Positions 49,901 through 57,614 are shown, numbered from the stretch's first letter. The stretch: DNA of 64,000 nt from Ampullaceana balthica (GCA_944989445.1 CALYLW010000322.1:699148-763147), one strand, 5' to 3'. A program made the numbers and translations. Notes: generated by a model not told the origin, from the sequence alone.

Positions 49901-52900
49901 TGGAAAACTCTTTATGCTGAACTTTTGCGAACTCTTTTTGACATTTCCACTTCGGTTCATCGTATCTACATCTCAATTGATAGCTTTTCTTTGGACCAGT
50001 AATGGTCTGAGTGGTCAGAGCGCTAATATATGTACCTTCATTGTCTGCCTCTCTGTCTCTATATAATGCGTAGGCCATGTTCAATTCCATTTTTCTCTCA
50101 ATTTCTAACATTCTTCTTTTCTCTTCCCGATTATTTGCCCGTATCTCTCTTTCCTTATCTTCCTCCCTCCTCCTTCTAGCCCGTTCCTCGTCTTCCTCCC
50201 ACCTTTTTCTCTCACGAGCTGTCCTGTGTCCCTCTATTACCCATTTCTTTGCCTCTTCCCCTTGTAATCCCGGCTCTAGGCTCCTTTGTTTAAGTTCCTC
50301 CATACTTAGCCACCACATTTTAAAATATCTTACTACTAGTACCCTAAAAAAATTCTATAATATAGTGCTTCAAAAACAACAACAATATAAACACATTATT
50401 AATACAGAAAATAATTCCAAATGTAATTTACCTCTTAACTTAAGTGTCCTCATCTACCAATACATATCCATAATAATTTTGAAAACACAACGCTCAAGTG
50501 TCAATAAAAACTCTGAAAACAACGATTAAGTGTCAATCGTCAATCTGCCTGTAGCAACAATCCAGTGTCAGTTTTGTATACCCATTCACCGACCAACATC
50601 CCTCGTCACGCCAACACCTCCGGTATTCAAAAGTCACGTTAATCCTGTTAATAAAAGTCACACAGACTCAGCTACTACCGGTACAGCTACCTTTGACACA
50701 GCCACTTCTGACAGCTACCTCCGGTACAGCCACTTCTGACAGCTACCTCCGACACAGCCACTTCTGACAGCTACCTCCGACACATCCACTTCTGACAGCT
50801 CCCTCCGACACAGCCACTTCTGACAGCTACCTCCGACACAGCCACTTCTGACAGCTACCTCCGACACAGCCACTTCTGACAGCTACCTCCGACACAGCCA
50901 CTTCTGACAGCTACCTCCGACACAGCCACTTCTGACAGCTACCACCGACACTTCTGACAGCTACCTCCGACATAGCCAACTCAGCATCCAAATTAGGGTG
51001 AACGCTTAGTGTCAACGTTTGCTGACTTCAATCAAATGGCTCTATAAGTTGGACGAGCCCCCACTGTGGCGGATTCGTTGTCTAGGGGGATAGAGGTCCG
51101 CCCTTGGCCACAGATATAAACCCCACTGCGTGATTTAACGTTAAAGTCAGAACACTTCCGCTGCAAACAGTGCGGGTATATCTCTCGTTGAACAATAACT
51201 TCAAGTAACGAATGTAAAGAATCCAACAGTTTATTTAATTAACAAACACGATACACCTTCTTTACATCGGTCCTCTCCATGTCACGTTCACTCTCCACTC
51301 TCTCAGACCAGCTCTCCAGTGAAACTCCGGCCAAAACAAAGCGCTGAACGTTTCACTCCTTATTCGGCTCCTAACAGTCATCTCTCTCTATATATCCTTT
51401 TACTCATTGTGCGTCTTGGTGTGACGCACAATAATTGGTGCGCACACTATATTGACTATTATGTGCGCATTTAAGGAGACGCTGGCTGGATAGGGCCAGT
51501 CATTATCACACCATAACATCCGACCGTGACTCTGCCACATAGCAAGTCCTTATATGTGATACTGCCACATAGCACGACCTTATATGTCACACTGCCACAT
51601 AGCACGACGACCTTATATGTCACACTGCCACATAGCAAGACCTTATATGTGAACTGCCACATAGCACGTTCTTATAAGTCACACTGCCACATAGCACGAC
51701 AACCTTATATGTCACACTGCCACATAGCACGACCTTATATGTCACACTGCCACATAGCACGATAACCTTAAATGTGACACTGTTACATATCTCGACAGTA
51801 TATGTCACACTGCAACATAGCACGACCTTATATGTCACACTGCCACATAGCACGACCGTATATGTCACACTGGCACATAGCACGACCTTATATGTCACAC
51901 TACCACATAGCACGACCTTATATGTCACACTGCCCCATAGCACGACCTTATATACCACACTTCCACATAGCCAACCTTATATGTCACACTGCCCCATTGC
52001 ACGACCTTATATACCACACCTTCCACATAGCACGACCTTATATGTCACACTGCTACATAGCAAGACCTTATATGTCACACTGTCACATAGCACGACCTTA
52101 TATGTCACACTGTTACAGACATATAAAGGCCAAACCTCATATAAAGTCAATTCTAACACATAACAAGAACTTGTTCTTCAGACATTGTCTTTCCGACTCT
52201 CTAAAAGTTGCTCAATACCACAGCTCGCGCTCCATTTATATGATAGTCATCTCTCTAGAAGCTACACAATATCACAGTTCGTGCTCCATGTACCTGATGG
52301 TCATCTCTCTTGTTGCTGCACAATATCACAGCTCATGCTCCATGTATCTTATGGTCATCTCTTTAGAAGCTGCTCAATATCACAGCCCGTACTCCATGTA
52401 CCCGATGGTCATCTCTCTATAAGCTGCACAATATCACAGCTCGTCCTCCATGTATATGATGGTCATCTCTCTAGAAGCTGCACAATATCACATCTCGTGC
52501 TCCATGTACCGGATGGTCATCTCTCTAGAAGCTGCACAATATCACAGCTCGTACCCATTGTACCTGATGGTCATCTCTCTAGAAGCTGCACAATATCACA
52601 GCTCGTCCTCCATGTATCTGATGGTCATCTCTCTAGAAGCTGCACAATATCACAGCTCGTCCTCCATGTATCTGATGGTCATCTCTCTAGAAGCTGCACA
52701 ATATCACAGCTCGTCCTCCATGTATATGATGGTCATCTCTCTAGAAGCTGCACAATATCACAGCTCGTCCTCCATGTATCTGATGGTCATCTCTCTATAA
52801 GCTGCACAATATCACAGCTCGTCCTCCATGTATATGATGGTCATCTCTCTAGAAGCTGCACAATATCACATCTCGTGCTCCATGTACCGGATGGTCATCT

Positions 52901-55622
52901 CTCTAGAAGCTGCACAATATCACAGCTCGTACCCATTGTACCTGATGGTCATCTCTCTAGAAGCTGCACAATATCACAGCTAGTACTCCATCTACCTGAT
53001 AGTCATCTCTCTAGAAGCTACACAATATCACAGCTCGTTCTCAATGTATCTGATGGTCATCTCTCTATAAGCTGCACAATATCACAGCTAGTACTCCATC
53101 TACCTGATAGTCATCTCTCTAGAAGCTGCACAATATCACAGCTCGTCCTCCATGTATCTGATGGTCATCTCTCTAGAAGCTGCACAATATCACAGCTCGT
53201 CCTCCATGTATATGATGGTCATCTCTCTAGAAGCTGCACAATATCACAGCTCGTCCTCCATGTATATGATGGTCATCTCTCTAGAAGCTGCACAATATCA
53301 CAGCTCGTCCTCCATGTATCTGATGGTCATCTCTCTAGAAGCTGCACAATATCACAGCTCGTCCTCCATGTATCTGATGGTCATCTCTCTAGAAGCTGCA
53401 CAATATCACAGCTCGTCCTCCATGTATATGATGGTCATCTCTCTAGAAGCTGCACAATATCACAGCTCGTCCTCCATGTATATGATGGTCATCTCTCTAG
53501 AAGCTGCTCAATATCACAGCTCGTCCTCCATGTATATGATGGTCATCTCTCTAGAAGCTGCACAATATCACAGCTCGTCCTCCATGTATATGATGGTCAT
53601 CTCTCTAGAAGCTGCACAATATCACAGCTCGTCCTCCATGTATATGATGGTCATCTCTCTAGAAGCTGCACAATATCACAGCTCGTCCTCCATGTATATG
53701 ATGGTCATCTCTCTAGAAGCTGCTCAATATCACAGCTCGTCCTCCATGTATATGATGGTCATCTCTCTAGAAGCTGCTCAATATCACAGCTCGTACTCCA
53801 TGTATCTTATGGTCATCTCTCAAAGGTCAAAGGGAGAATGATTGGTGGGATGATAAATGAGAAGGATTGGTGGGACAAATGAGAATAATTGGTGGTACAA
53901 AAGAATGATTGGTGGGACGACAAATGAGAATGATTGGTGGGACAAAAGAAAGATTGGTGGGACGATAAATGCGAATGATTGGTGGTACAAATGAGAATGA
54001 TTGGTGGTACAAATGAAAATGAGTGGTGGGACGACAAATGAGGAATTGGTGGGACGACAAATGAGAATGATTGGTGGGACAAATGAGAATGATTGGTGGG
54101 AATACAAATGAGAATGATTGGTGGGACAAATGAGAATTATTGGTGGTACAAAAGAATGATTGGTGGGACGACAAATGAGAATGATTGGTGGGACAAAAGA
54201 AAGATTGGTGGGACGATAAATGCGAATGATTGGTGGTACAAATGAAAATGAGTGGTGGGACGACAAATGAGGAATTGGTGGGACGACAAATGAGAATGAT
54301 TGGTGGGACAAATGAGAATGATTGGTGGGACAAATGAGAATGATTGGTGGGACAAATGAGAATTATTGGTGAGACAAATGAAATTGATTGGTGGGACGAC
54401 AAATGTACAGATGAAATTTACTAGCCTTAACTTCACTACCCATTCACACATTAAACTTCACACAACCCAAGCATAAATGATACGTAACTGTATTACTAGA
54501 ATATTTTTTAATGAAATATAATACATGTAACAAATTAACACAAGACGTGCAACATATTACACATCACATAGGGCATAGCTAAACACATCACATAGGGCAT
54601 AGCTAAACACATCACATGGGGCATAGCTAAACACATCACATAGGGCATAGCTAAACACATCACATAGGGCATAGCTAAACAAAAGTTTCATTTGATTCAT
54701 CAACATCTAGGCACACATTATTACATATCATTCGCCCCATTTCACAATTATTACCTCGCATCATCCATGCATACATTAGACATTAGACACAAGCCCCATT
54801 ACACGCATGTCCCATTACACACATGTCCCATTACACACATGTCACATTACACACATGTCCCATTACACAGATGTCCCATTTCACATATCTTCTATTACAC
54901 ACATGTGCCATTACACACATGTCCTATTCCACATATCTTCTATTACACACATGTGCCATTCCACACATGTCCTATTCCACATATCTTCTATTACACACAT
55001 GTGCCATTCCACACATGTCCCATTACACATATATTCTATTACACACACGTCCCATTACATACAAACCCCATAGGGGCAATCCATAAATGACGTCACGCGA
55101 TTTCGGCCAATCCCCCCCCGGGTCACACATCGTCACAAAAAGTAAGGACATAACAAAGCTTTGCGCCCCCCCCCCTTTCATAAAAGCCGTTATTCCTTTC
55201 CAATTTGAAAATGAGCATGTTACAAATCACTTTATTGACATTGATGTATGTATTTAGTGTAAGGCTGAATTAAAATATCGTAACACGAATGGAGCCATTT
55301 AAAAAGTCATTAAATAAAATGAAAGCAATCAAATGTTTAAGTAGAACTTTTATTTTAAGTTGCGCATTTTGATGTGACGTAGCAGTTCTTAAACACCCCC
55401 TCCCCATTGTCACACATCGTCATATCACCCCCCCCCCTTTTTTTTTCCAAAAAAAAAGGTGCGTGACATCATTTATAGACGGCGTCATTACACACACCAC
55501 CCTTACCAATAGTCATTACATATCCATCAATACACATCAGACACAACAAATTTTTTTTTAAAAAACGTCTACTTACCCATCCCCTACCACAACACATTTT
55601 ATATTCGTCATTTTTGGAGGCC
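32611..55622 (-). CDS. Rac-like Rho-family small GTPase, six coding exons
   Basis: Join of 55577-55611, 45659-45730, 37767-37884, 37407-37469, 33815-33919 and 32611-32784 on the minus strand. All five introns are GT-AG (donors GTAAGT or GTGAGA) and the phases match, giving one open frame of 188 residues; Rac1 has 192. In order: [14 protein letters not shown]-loop (residues 4-16), switch I with Tyr32 and Thr35 (YVPTV), TAGQEDYDR switch [11 protein letters not shown] base-recognition motif, YLECSAL, a basic tail (KKPRQK) and a CVAL CaaX box that predicts geranylgeranylation and membrane anchoring. Rac proteins switch between GDP and GTP forms and drive actin remodelling. Odd points: Thr17, which binds Mg, is Val; the WD of WDTAG is VV, so Asp57 is lost; switch I has LRN where Rac has FDN; the insert helix is about four residues short. 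It may be a pseudo-GTPase, a fast-evolving paralogue or a decaying copy. The Rac relationship is clear; activity is doubtful. Confidence 0.85.
33815..33919 (-). CDS. Rac-like gene, exon 5 (TKLD motif)
   Basis: 105 bases, 35 codons, phase 0 at both ends: [20 protein letters not shown] then [15 protein letters not shown]. It carries the guanine-recognition TKLD motif and the start of the Rho insert region. The acceptor is TTTTATTCAG and the donor GTAAGT at 33809-33814. A 3.3-kb LINE sits about 180 bases upstream in the preceding intron. Confidence 0.9.
34122..36647 (-). CDS. Reverse transcriptase ORF of the intron-4 LINE
   Basis: 841 residues. The first ~36 are out of the ancestral frame; from [14 protein letters not shown] the frame is the endonuclease C-terminus (SDH-type motif). 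RT landmarks: [58 protein letters not shown], catalytic [23 protein letters not shown] and LLFADDAAL. The tail has [12 protein letters not shown] and [20 protein letters not shown], a C-terminal module usual in this LINE group. It ends in a basic GKGGRGAGG tract without the C2H2 finger seen in the relatives at 28.6 and 60.1 kb. I do not assign a clade; it is in the broad RTE/Nimb-like APE-type range. Confidence 0.85.
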   Translation of the reverse strand: MQGHPQSVLETSHAPSTGTSLIWFSSGDLIWPFVLQTRSYHSADCDTDHSLVASRIKLIPKKLCHSKSKGKTRINTQNINCPEISDQLNTKLEQALKANTSQKEIPNPHDAIGTEQIDANWLHIRDTIYNTSLAVLGRKERKNADWFEAHWVTMNPVTETKRKALLAYKASPGPDTLKCLRNARNTARKTARFCANTYWVELCKSFQSAADQGDIKQMYEGIKKATGPTTSKSAPIKTKSGEMITERDKQMRRWTEHYLELYATQNVVSDSAIERIPDLPVLDQLDAPPSIEELGRAIDHLRNGKAPGNDGIPAEVIKHGQPALLKPLHELICDCWERGHIPQDMRDAKIVTLYKNKGDRSDCNNYRGISLLSIVGKAFARVILARLQILAHNVYPESQCGFRAGRSTMDMIFSLRQLQEKCREQQKALFVAFIDLTKAFDLVSREGLLRILEKTGCPPRLLSIIESFHTNMHSTVLFDGATSEPFPVCIGVKQGCVLAPTLFGIFFSMLLRHAFEDCFEGVNIHTRADGNLYNISRLRAKIKVENVLIRELLFADDAALTSHSQIGLQLLVDKFSEACKDFGLTISLKKTNIMTQGTDCFPAISIEGNTLDVVDDFTYLGSNITSTLSLEKEIETRIGKASSLMARLNQRVWNNAQLTARTKITVYQACVLSTLLYGSECWTTYAKQTKQLNSFHLRCLRRILHIKWQDKITNVEVLRRSHMLSMHSILSERRLRWLGHVRRMNSERIPRALLYGELATGMRKRGRPCLRFKDVCKKDMSLAQIDHKTWETIAEERTSWRAKVREGIQVAEASLTVKSEEKRARRKGKGGRGAGGNAIIP
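36845..37315 (-). pseudogene. Endonuclease part of the intron-4 LINE
   Basis: Open in one frame with [21 protein letters not shown] and an [17 protein letters not shown] segment, the N-terminal half of an APE-type endonuclease. It stops after [10 protein letters not shown]; the next part (LGDFNARVG) is in another frame, so at least one frameshift separates it from the RT frame. Confidence 0.75.
37407..37469 (-). CDS. Rac-like gene, exon 4
   Basis: 63 bases, 21 codons in phase 0: DCFILCFSL then [12 protein letters not shown], matching the family segment that reads DVFLICFSL in Rac1. The acceptor is preceded by a good pyrimidine tract (TTTCTTCCTCAG) and the donor is GTGAGA at 37401-37406. The half after CFSL is less conserved than the rest. 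The intron between exons 3 and 4 is only 297 bases and holds a (TA)n microsatellite. Confidence 0.8.
37540..37601. repeat. (TA)n microsatellite
   Basis: About thirty TA dinucleotides inside the 297-bp intron between exons 3 and 4 of the Rac-like gene. Confidence 0.95.
37767..37884 (-). CDS. Rac-like gene, exon 3 (switch II)
   Basis: 118 bases. The first base completes Val36 of exon 2, followed by 39 codons including [24 protein letters not shown] and IRPLSYPGA. The usual WD before TAGQ is read as VV (GTG GTC). The acceptor is TCTTAG; the T-rich tract before it is a (TTA)n run that belongs to a LINE tail. The donor is GTAAGT at 37761-37766. Confidence 0.85.
37886..38130 (-). mobile_element. 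3' tail of a CR1/L2-type LINE next to exon 3
   Basis: On the minus strand the sequence carries GCTGTGAGCCAAGTTTCTTA and CAGCGGTATATAAATTATC and then a (TTA)n run, matching the 3' UTR and tail at 5880-5970. The tail ends a few bases from the acceptor of exon 3 of the Rac-like gene. Confidence 0.7.
38437..39090. repeat. 45-bp minisatellite in intron 2 of the Rac-like gene
   Basis: About fourteen units of TCTGATATTAGGAGTAAATC then CTAATATTATAATTACCATT and TCAAA. Each contains a TTAGGA-GTAAA-TCCTAA hairpin. A distinctive variant returns after 180 bp (38500 and 38680), a four-unit higher-order period. The minus strand is open because 45 is divisible by three. Confidence 0.9.
39205..45405. repeat. 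14-bp satellite, 6.2 kb, in intron 2 of the Rac-like gene
   Basis: About 440 monomers. The main form is ACCAACTAATATTC; a second form ACCAAACCATCTTC appears at intervals. Rare marker variants recur exactly 1848 bp apart, showing a block duplication of 132 monomers. It ends about 250 bp before exon 2. Confidence 0.95.
45406..46500. other. Intron 1-2 unique sequence around exon 2
   Basis: Apart from exon 2 (45659-45730) no feature. A frame [18 protein letters not shown] after a TATAG on the minus strand (46060-46125) is a weak exon-like shape but has no place in the reconstructed gene. Confidence 0.4.
45659..45730 (-). CDS. Rac-like gene, exon 2 (P-loop end and switch I)
   Basis: 72 bases between a TTTTCCAG acceptor (45731-45738) and a GTAAGT donor (45653-45658). 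The first base completes the Gly12 codon of exon 1, then the frame reads [20 protein letters not shown] and VPTV. Lys16, Tyr32 and Thr35 of the Rac family are kept, but the residue after GK is Val rather than Thr or Ser. The FPEDYVPTV stretch matches the family's FPGEYIPTV closely. Confidence 0.85.
46500..47177 (-). mobile_element. 3' non-coding part of the first LTR element
   Basis: Downstream of the gag-like stop. Shares the CATCATAATCATCATAATCA stretch and the two GAGGT...ACCTC motifs with the element at the right edge. No pol, polypurine tract or LTR was recognised between here and the satellite at 45400. Confidence 0.4.
47178..47520. repeat. 63-bp coding tandem repeat (RGG tail)
   Basis: Five to six diverged units of about 63 bp encode the 21-residue RGG/RGD-like repeats of the gag-like protein. 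The unit length divisible by three keeps the frame open. Confidence 0.7.
47178..50318 (-). CDS. Gag-like coiled-coil/RGG protein of a non-autonomous LTR element
   Basis: Open frame of 1046 residues starting at an ATG at 50318. Residues 1-90 are a charged helix ([20 protein letters not shown], then runs of [10 protein letters not shown]) like the N-termini of invertebrate Ty3/Gypsy-type Gag proteins; this resemblance is from memory. Residues about 400-690 are strongly heptad-like coiled coil. Two copies of an [11 protein letters not shown] motif lie near residue 770. Residues about 890-907 are a hydrophobic stretch ([12 protein letters not shown]), a possible membrane helix. Residues 938-1046 are imperfect 21-residue repeats of the [17 protein letters not shown] type, an RGG-like RNA-binding tail. 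No CCHC knuckle, protease, RT or integrase is seen here or to the left. A 5' LTR and primer site lie upstream at 51045-51518, and the ORF lies in intron 1 of the Rac-like gene on the same strand. A host gene of Gag origin is the alternative. Confidence 0.6.
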   Translation of the reverse strand: MWWLSMEELKQRSLEPGLQGEEAKKWVIEGHRTARERKRWEEDEERARRRREEDKEREIRANNREEKRRMLEIERKMELNMAYALYRDREADNEGTYISALTTQTITGPKKSYQLRCRYDEPKWKCQKEFAKVQHKEFSKRAAKPITGNIAGETVDANKHKGSRNRRKELTIMEKVKQSDKGGESVERVKEFDKKIIESKMKFKETDKKFVEPEKNYAEEARDEVWMDSVEKEVDKEKIPGPEKKEDQSVIVALISGTKVEIKTEGTGEEEEEKVTRGEYNEAKDRITDCAGDTLERNTHREEKKINQFQLTNEVTVNECDDELYGIASLYSEDSYVTKDVYKVVEPVNSIMYNKEYIILGGYKDNRNTVRENFPKTRKQNNQGRREPIVAAKRKIIESIKKFEESEQTEKEIRFLKDRDAEHKKVIDDLNHSMEESNKHVSELRNKLSVKEKEVNEHKETLSNLEPKLCNVETRLTDLEKEGIKQKLEIEETEVESMNLRMKIAEMDKILVQNGKEKSCLFKIIEDKDEKLTEMAAKISIANHKTTELNKTVADKDELLEKVQRELNERELENIDIKEKLTNKEDENNDLTLKLALKEEEITEMWRIVIEKEEINYDLSLKLRKTNSEIVNLQELLKEKGANVIENLLVEKGKIIDPDLQDEVRATEDQLVAVAPLGSERKMNQIESYTDEIKVKDLTRDTELEEFTLEKSNEDNDRKIECATESLDDSIPYEGNKENNEDERKIECATELIEDNTPNDGNIECATELIEDNMPNDGKKKIKGQMKEMTSEKVEEKQNENRCKWIGEKLTACPTMHCYDSGGCSANRETHSTTNGARDQAGERDSDRETVETGLPRNKRTRTDKDSKDIDQIRVRIRSSYGGLKTIKSFACSWGLIIWMIIGILQKTLIRVGEDGRFAELVMEKKWNLIDQEVDFKGGDRGDRGDFRGGSRADWVSRTGSDRGDRGDFRGGSRVDRVSRRVDRVSCRGSDRNDRGKFRGGGRVDRVGHRYGDRGDRGDFRGGSRVDWISSRGGDRDDREIFRGEA
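50655..50985. repeat. 29-bp minisatellite in the leader of the LTR element
   Basis: About eleven copies of a unit close to CTTCTGACAGCTACCTCCGA plus CACAGCCAC, between the LTR/primer site and the gag-like ATG. It expands the 5' leader of the element. Confidence 0.8.
51045..51064 (-). other. Putative tRNA-Pro primer-binding site
   Basis: Just inside the LTR the minus strand reads GTGGGGGCTCGTCC. The TGGGGGCTCGTCC part equals the first 13 bases of the well-known tRNA-Pro type primer site of LTR elements; the match stops after that. Confidence 0.5.
51065..51518 (-). mobile_element. 5' LTR of the element carrying the gag-like ORF
   Basis: On the minus strand it runs from TGTTATGGTGTGATAATG to CGAATCCGCCACA, so it has TG...CA ends, about 454 bp. 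It holds a TATA-like ATATATAG (near 51390) and an AATAAA (near 51231). A hairpin CCGC...GCGG lies near 51170. The primer-binding site follows directly. No matching 3' LTR is seen to the left, so the element is incomplete or its other end is too diverged to see. Confidence 0.6.
51530..52125. repeat. 30-bp minisatellite
   Basis: About nineteen units of CTTATATGTCACACTGCCAC then ATAGCACGAC. It directly abuts the LTR that ends at 51518. Confidence 0.9.
52190..53822. repeat. 54-bp minisatellite
   Basis: About thirty units of CTCGTCCTCCATGTATATGA then TGGTCATCTCTCTAGAAGCT and GCACAATATCACAG. Two frames stay open through nearly all of it. A variant block (CATCTCGTGCTCCATGTACC) recurs near 52490 and 52870. 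Confidence 0.9.
53825..54410. repeat. 22-25-bp minisatellite
   Basis: Units of GAATGATTGGTGGGACAAAT then GA, with longer GACGACAAAT variants. Blocks of several units are duplicated (compare 53890-54080 with 54140-54310). Confidence 0.9.
54560..54682. repeat. 24-bp minisatellite
   Basis: Five units of ACATCACATAGGGCATAGCT then AAAC. Confidence 0.9.
54795..55065. repeat. 16-bp minisatellite with a longer period
   Basis: CATTACACACATGTCC units, alternating from 54875 with CATATCTTCT variants to make a period of about 48-64 bp. Confidence 0.85.
55073..55485. mobile_element. MITE with GTCACGC ends and poly-C tracts
   Basis: Left end CAATCCATAAATGACGTCAC then GCG; right end, inverted, GACGCCGTCTATAAATGATG then TCACGC. 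Inside are two TGTCACACATCGTCA blocks and long runs of C. The gene-free element lies in a stretch of minisatellites just 3' of exon 1 of the Rac-like gene. Confidence 0.55.
55577..55622 (-). CDS. Rac-like gene, exon 1 of the coding part (start codon)
   Basis: The ATG is at 55611-55609 and the exon encodes [12 protein letters not shown], the first beta strand and the start of the P-loop. It ends GATGG before a GTAAGT donor at 55571-55576. A TTACAG acceptor lies 11 bases upstream of the ATG (reads at 55623-55628), so a separate 5' untranslated exon probably lies further right; I could not find it. The intron that follows is about 9.8 kb and holds the gag-like ORF, an LTR and several minisatellites. 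Confidence 0.8.
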
Positions 55623-55814
55623 CTGTAATAGAAGAAATGGGGAGAACAAATTTTAAAACACATTTATTTCATGGTGGTACTTTGGTTTAAAGAATGAAGA
55701 TGAATATCGCATATTATGACGGATAAAAGAAAATTTTATAAATAAAAAAGTTATACGCTCCGGATAAAAGGAATCTTTCAAAAACTCATTGTAAGTTTTC
55801 AAGTGATATAGGGA

Positions 55815-56140
55815 GCAAAGGTCATGTTATACAAAGGAACAAAGTTCATGGTATACAAGGGAACAAAGGTCATGTTATACAAAGGAAAAAAGGTTATTTT
55901 AAAGAAAAGAACGAAGGTCTTGTTGTACAAGGGAACAAAGGTCGTGTTATACAAGGGAACAAAGGTCGTGTTATACAAGGGAACAAAGGTCATGCTTTAC
56001 AAGGGAACAAAGGTCAAGTTATACAAGGGAACAAAGGTCATGTTATACAAAAACACATTAACAAATGTGTTATACATAGAACAAAAGGTCATGTTATGCA
56101 AAAGAACAAAGGTAACGTTATACAGGGGAACAAAGGTTTC
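55815..56140. repeat. 24-bp minisatellite
   Basis: About thirteen units of GGGAACAAAGGTCATGTTAT then ACAA. Open as LYKGTKVM repeats on the plus strand only because the unit is a multiple of three. Confidence 0.9.
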
Positions 56141-56149
56141 TCGATAACT

Positions 56150-56985
56150 TTCAAAAAGCCTGCTAACAGTTTGTTTTTATTTCATTTATTTTTGTTTTTT
56201 TGGCAGGGGGGCGGGTGGCTTTCATTCATTGTTGTTTTTTTACAAATTCTGTAGACTCATCACATTTATTTAAAACAGTCTCTTTTTGTACTACATAAAA
56301 AGTAAATTATTAAAATTCATACGTCAAATCATTTCATTCAGGAATTTTACTGAAATTACATTTTCCTGTCAACAAAATAAGTAAATAAATTGTACATTTA
56401 CCACACAACAAATTCAAAACGTGAGACACTGTTTGAAATAAGAGGCGTTGTTACTTTTAGACAAGTGTCCTTTTACAATTAGTGATCTAAAAATAGACAG
56501 GCGTATGTTGTCACGAATCGGTGCTTCACAAAACGTAAGAAACAGATTTAGCCTCTTTAACAAATGGGGGATCCATCCGGGAGCTTTGGTCCTAAAAATA
56601 GCTCTAACGATCTGAGAAACTCGAGTGTTTTTTATTCAAAAAGAAATGGGGGTTTTACAAAGAAATTGGAGATCATAAAAGTTTTTTTAACACCTTGCTT
56701 TCGTGTCAACGGATTGAACACCTTCTCTAAAGATTTATTCTACTCTCTAACTAATTTTTTTTTGTGTCGGGTTAGTCCGTTGAACTATTTAAAGTTAAGC
56801 TTTTTAAGATCCCGTGTAAGTGTAATATCTTTTTTTTTAAATAACCACCAGTTTTTGTTTTAATAAGAACATCCATCTATATCCACAAAATAATATTAAT
56901 TCATATATTCACAACAAATTTCCGTATATTAGATCAATAAATGTCGCTTAAAGGAAACGTGGACAAATAGGGGAATCCACTTGAC
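56150..56985. other. Region upstream of the Rac-like start, nothing recognised
   Basis: A 5' untranslated exon or promoter of the Rac-like gene could lie here or further right; I see no convincing signal. The frame at 56564-56863 has no motif. Confidence 0.35.
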
Positions 56986-56989
56986 TGTC

Positions 56990-57190
56990 AAATATTGTAC
57001 ACAAGAAACAACTTGACATCTTGACTGTCAAATATTGTACACAAGAAACCACTTGACATCTTGAATGTCAAATAGTGTACACAAGAAACCACTTGACATC
57101 TTGAATGTCAAATATTGTACACAAGAAACCACTTGACATCTTGAATGTCAAATAGTGTACACAAGAAACCACTTGACATCTTGAATTTTA
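56990..57190. repeat. 40-bp minisatellite
   Basis: Five units of AATGTCAAATATTGTACACA then AGAAACCACTTGACATCTTG. Confidence 0.9.
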
Positions 57191-57267
57191 AAAATTGCAC
57201 AAAGGGAAAAGTTTGACTTATTCTAAACTAAACATCGCTGAACATTGTTTTTTCATCATTTAGCATT

Positions 57268-57312
57268 CAAACCCAAACCCTAACCCAAACCATAACCCAA
57301 ACCATAACCCAC
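57268..57312. repeat. Degenerate telomere-like stretch
   Basis: AACCCAAACCCTAACCCAAA and CCATAACCC repeated with a ~14-bp period. Only one perfect CCCTAA; too short to be a telomere. Confidence 0.5.
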
Positions 57313-57614
57313 ACCCTATACAGATCACTTAGCACTATATTGCACCAATTCCCCTAATACCTGGTTGGGTTTAATAGGATTATCATGGCAGACATCAAGA
57401 CATGTTAGCTGGGATTGTCGTAAGAAAGTGAATTTCAGATATTCATCAAATGATATTGAGTTTAACAAGAAGATGAACAGATAAAATAAATGGCTTGTAA
57501 AAATTTCAACAGGTAAATGGTTTGTAAACATTAAAACAGATAAATGGTTTGTTAACTGTAAACATACAATCAAAGTAAGCTGGAAATCTTTAAAGTGTAA
57601 ATAATGATTTGGTG

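Noticed and set aside
47292..50530. Plus-strand ORFs opposite the gag-like gene
   Set aside because: They are antisense shadows of a long frame with clear coiled-coil and RGG composition.
52185..53882. A 565-residue ORF with 18-residue repeats
   Set aside because: It is a read-through of a 54-bp minisatellite; a second frame is equally open and no unique flanking protein sequence exists.
55469..55663. A 64-residue minus-strand ORF over exon 1
   Set aside because: It is a different frame from the one that encodes [12 protein letters not shown] and does not continue across the splice site.
56564..56863. A 99-codon ORF upstream of the Rac-like gene
   Set aside because: No motif, no codon bias, many runs of T; likely chance.
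57268..57312. Interstitial telomere
   Set aside because: Only one perfect telomere hexamer in about 45 bases, with CCATAACCC variants; treated as a degenerate short repeat.
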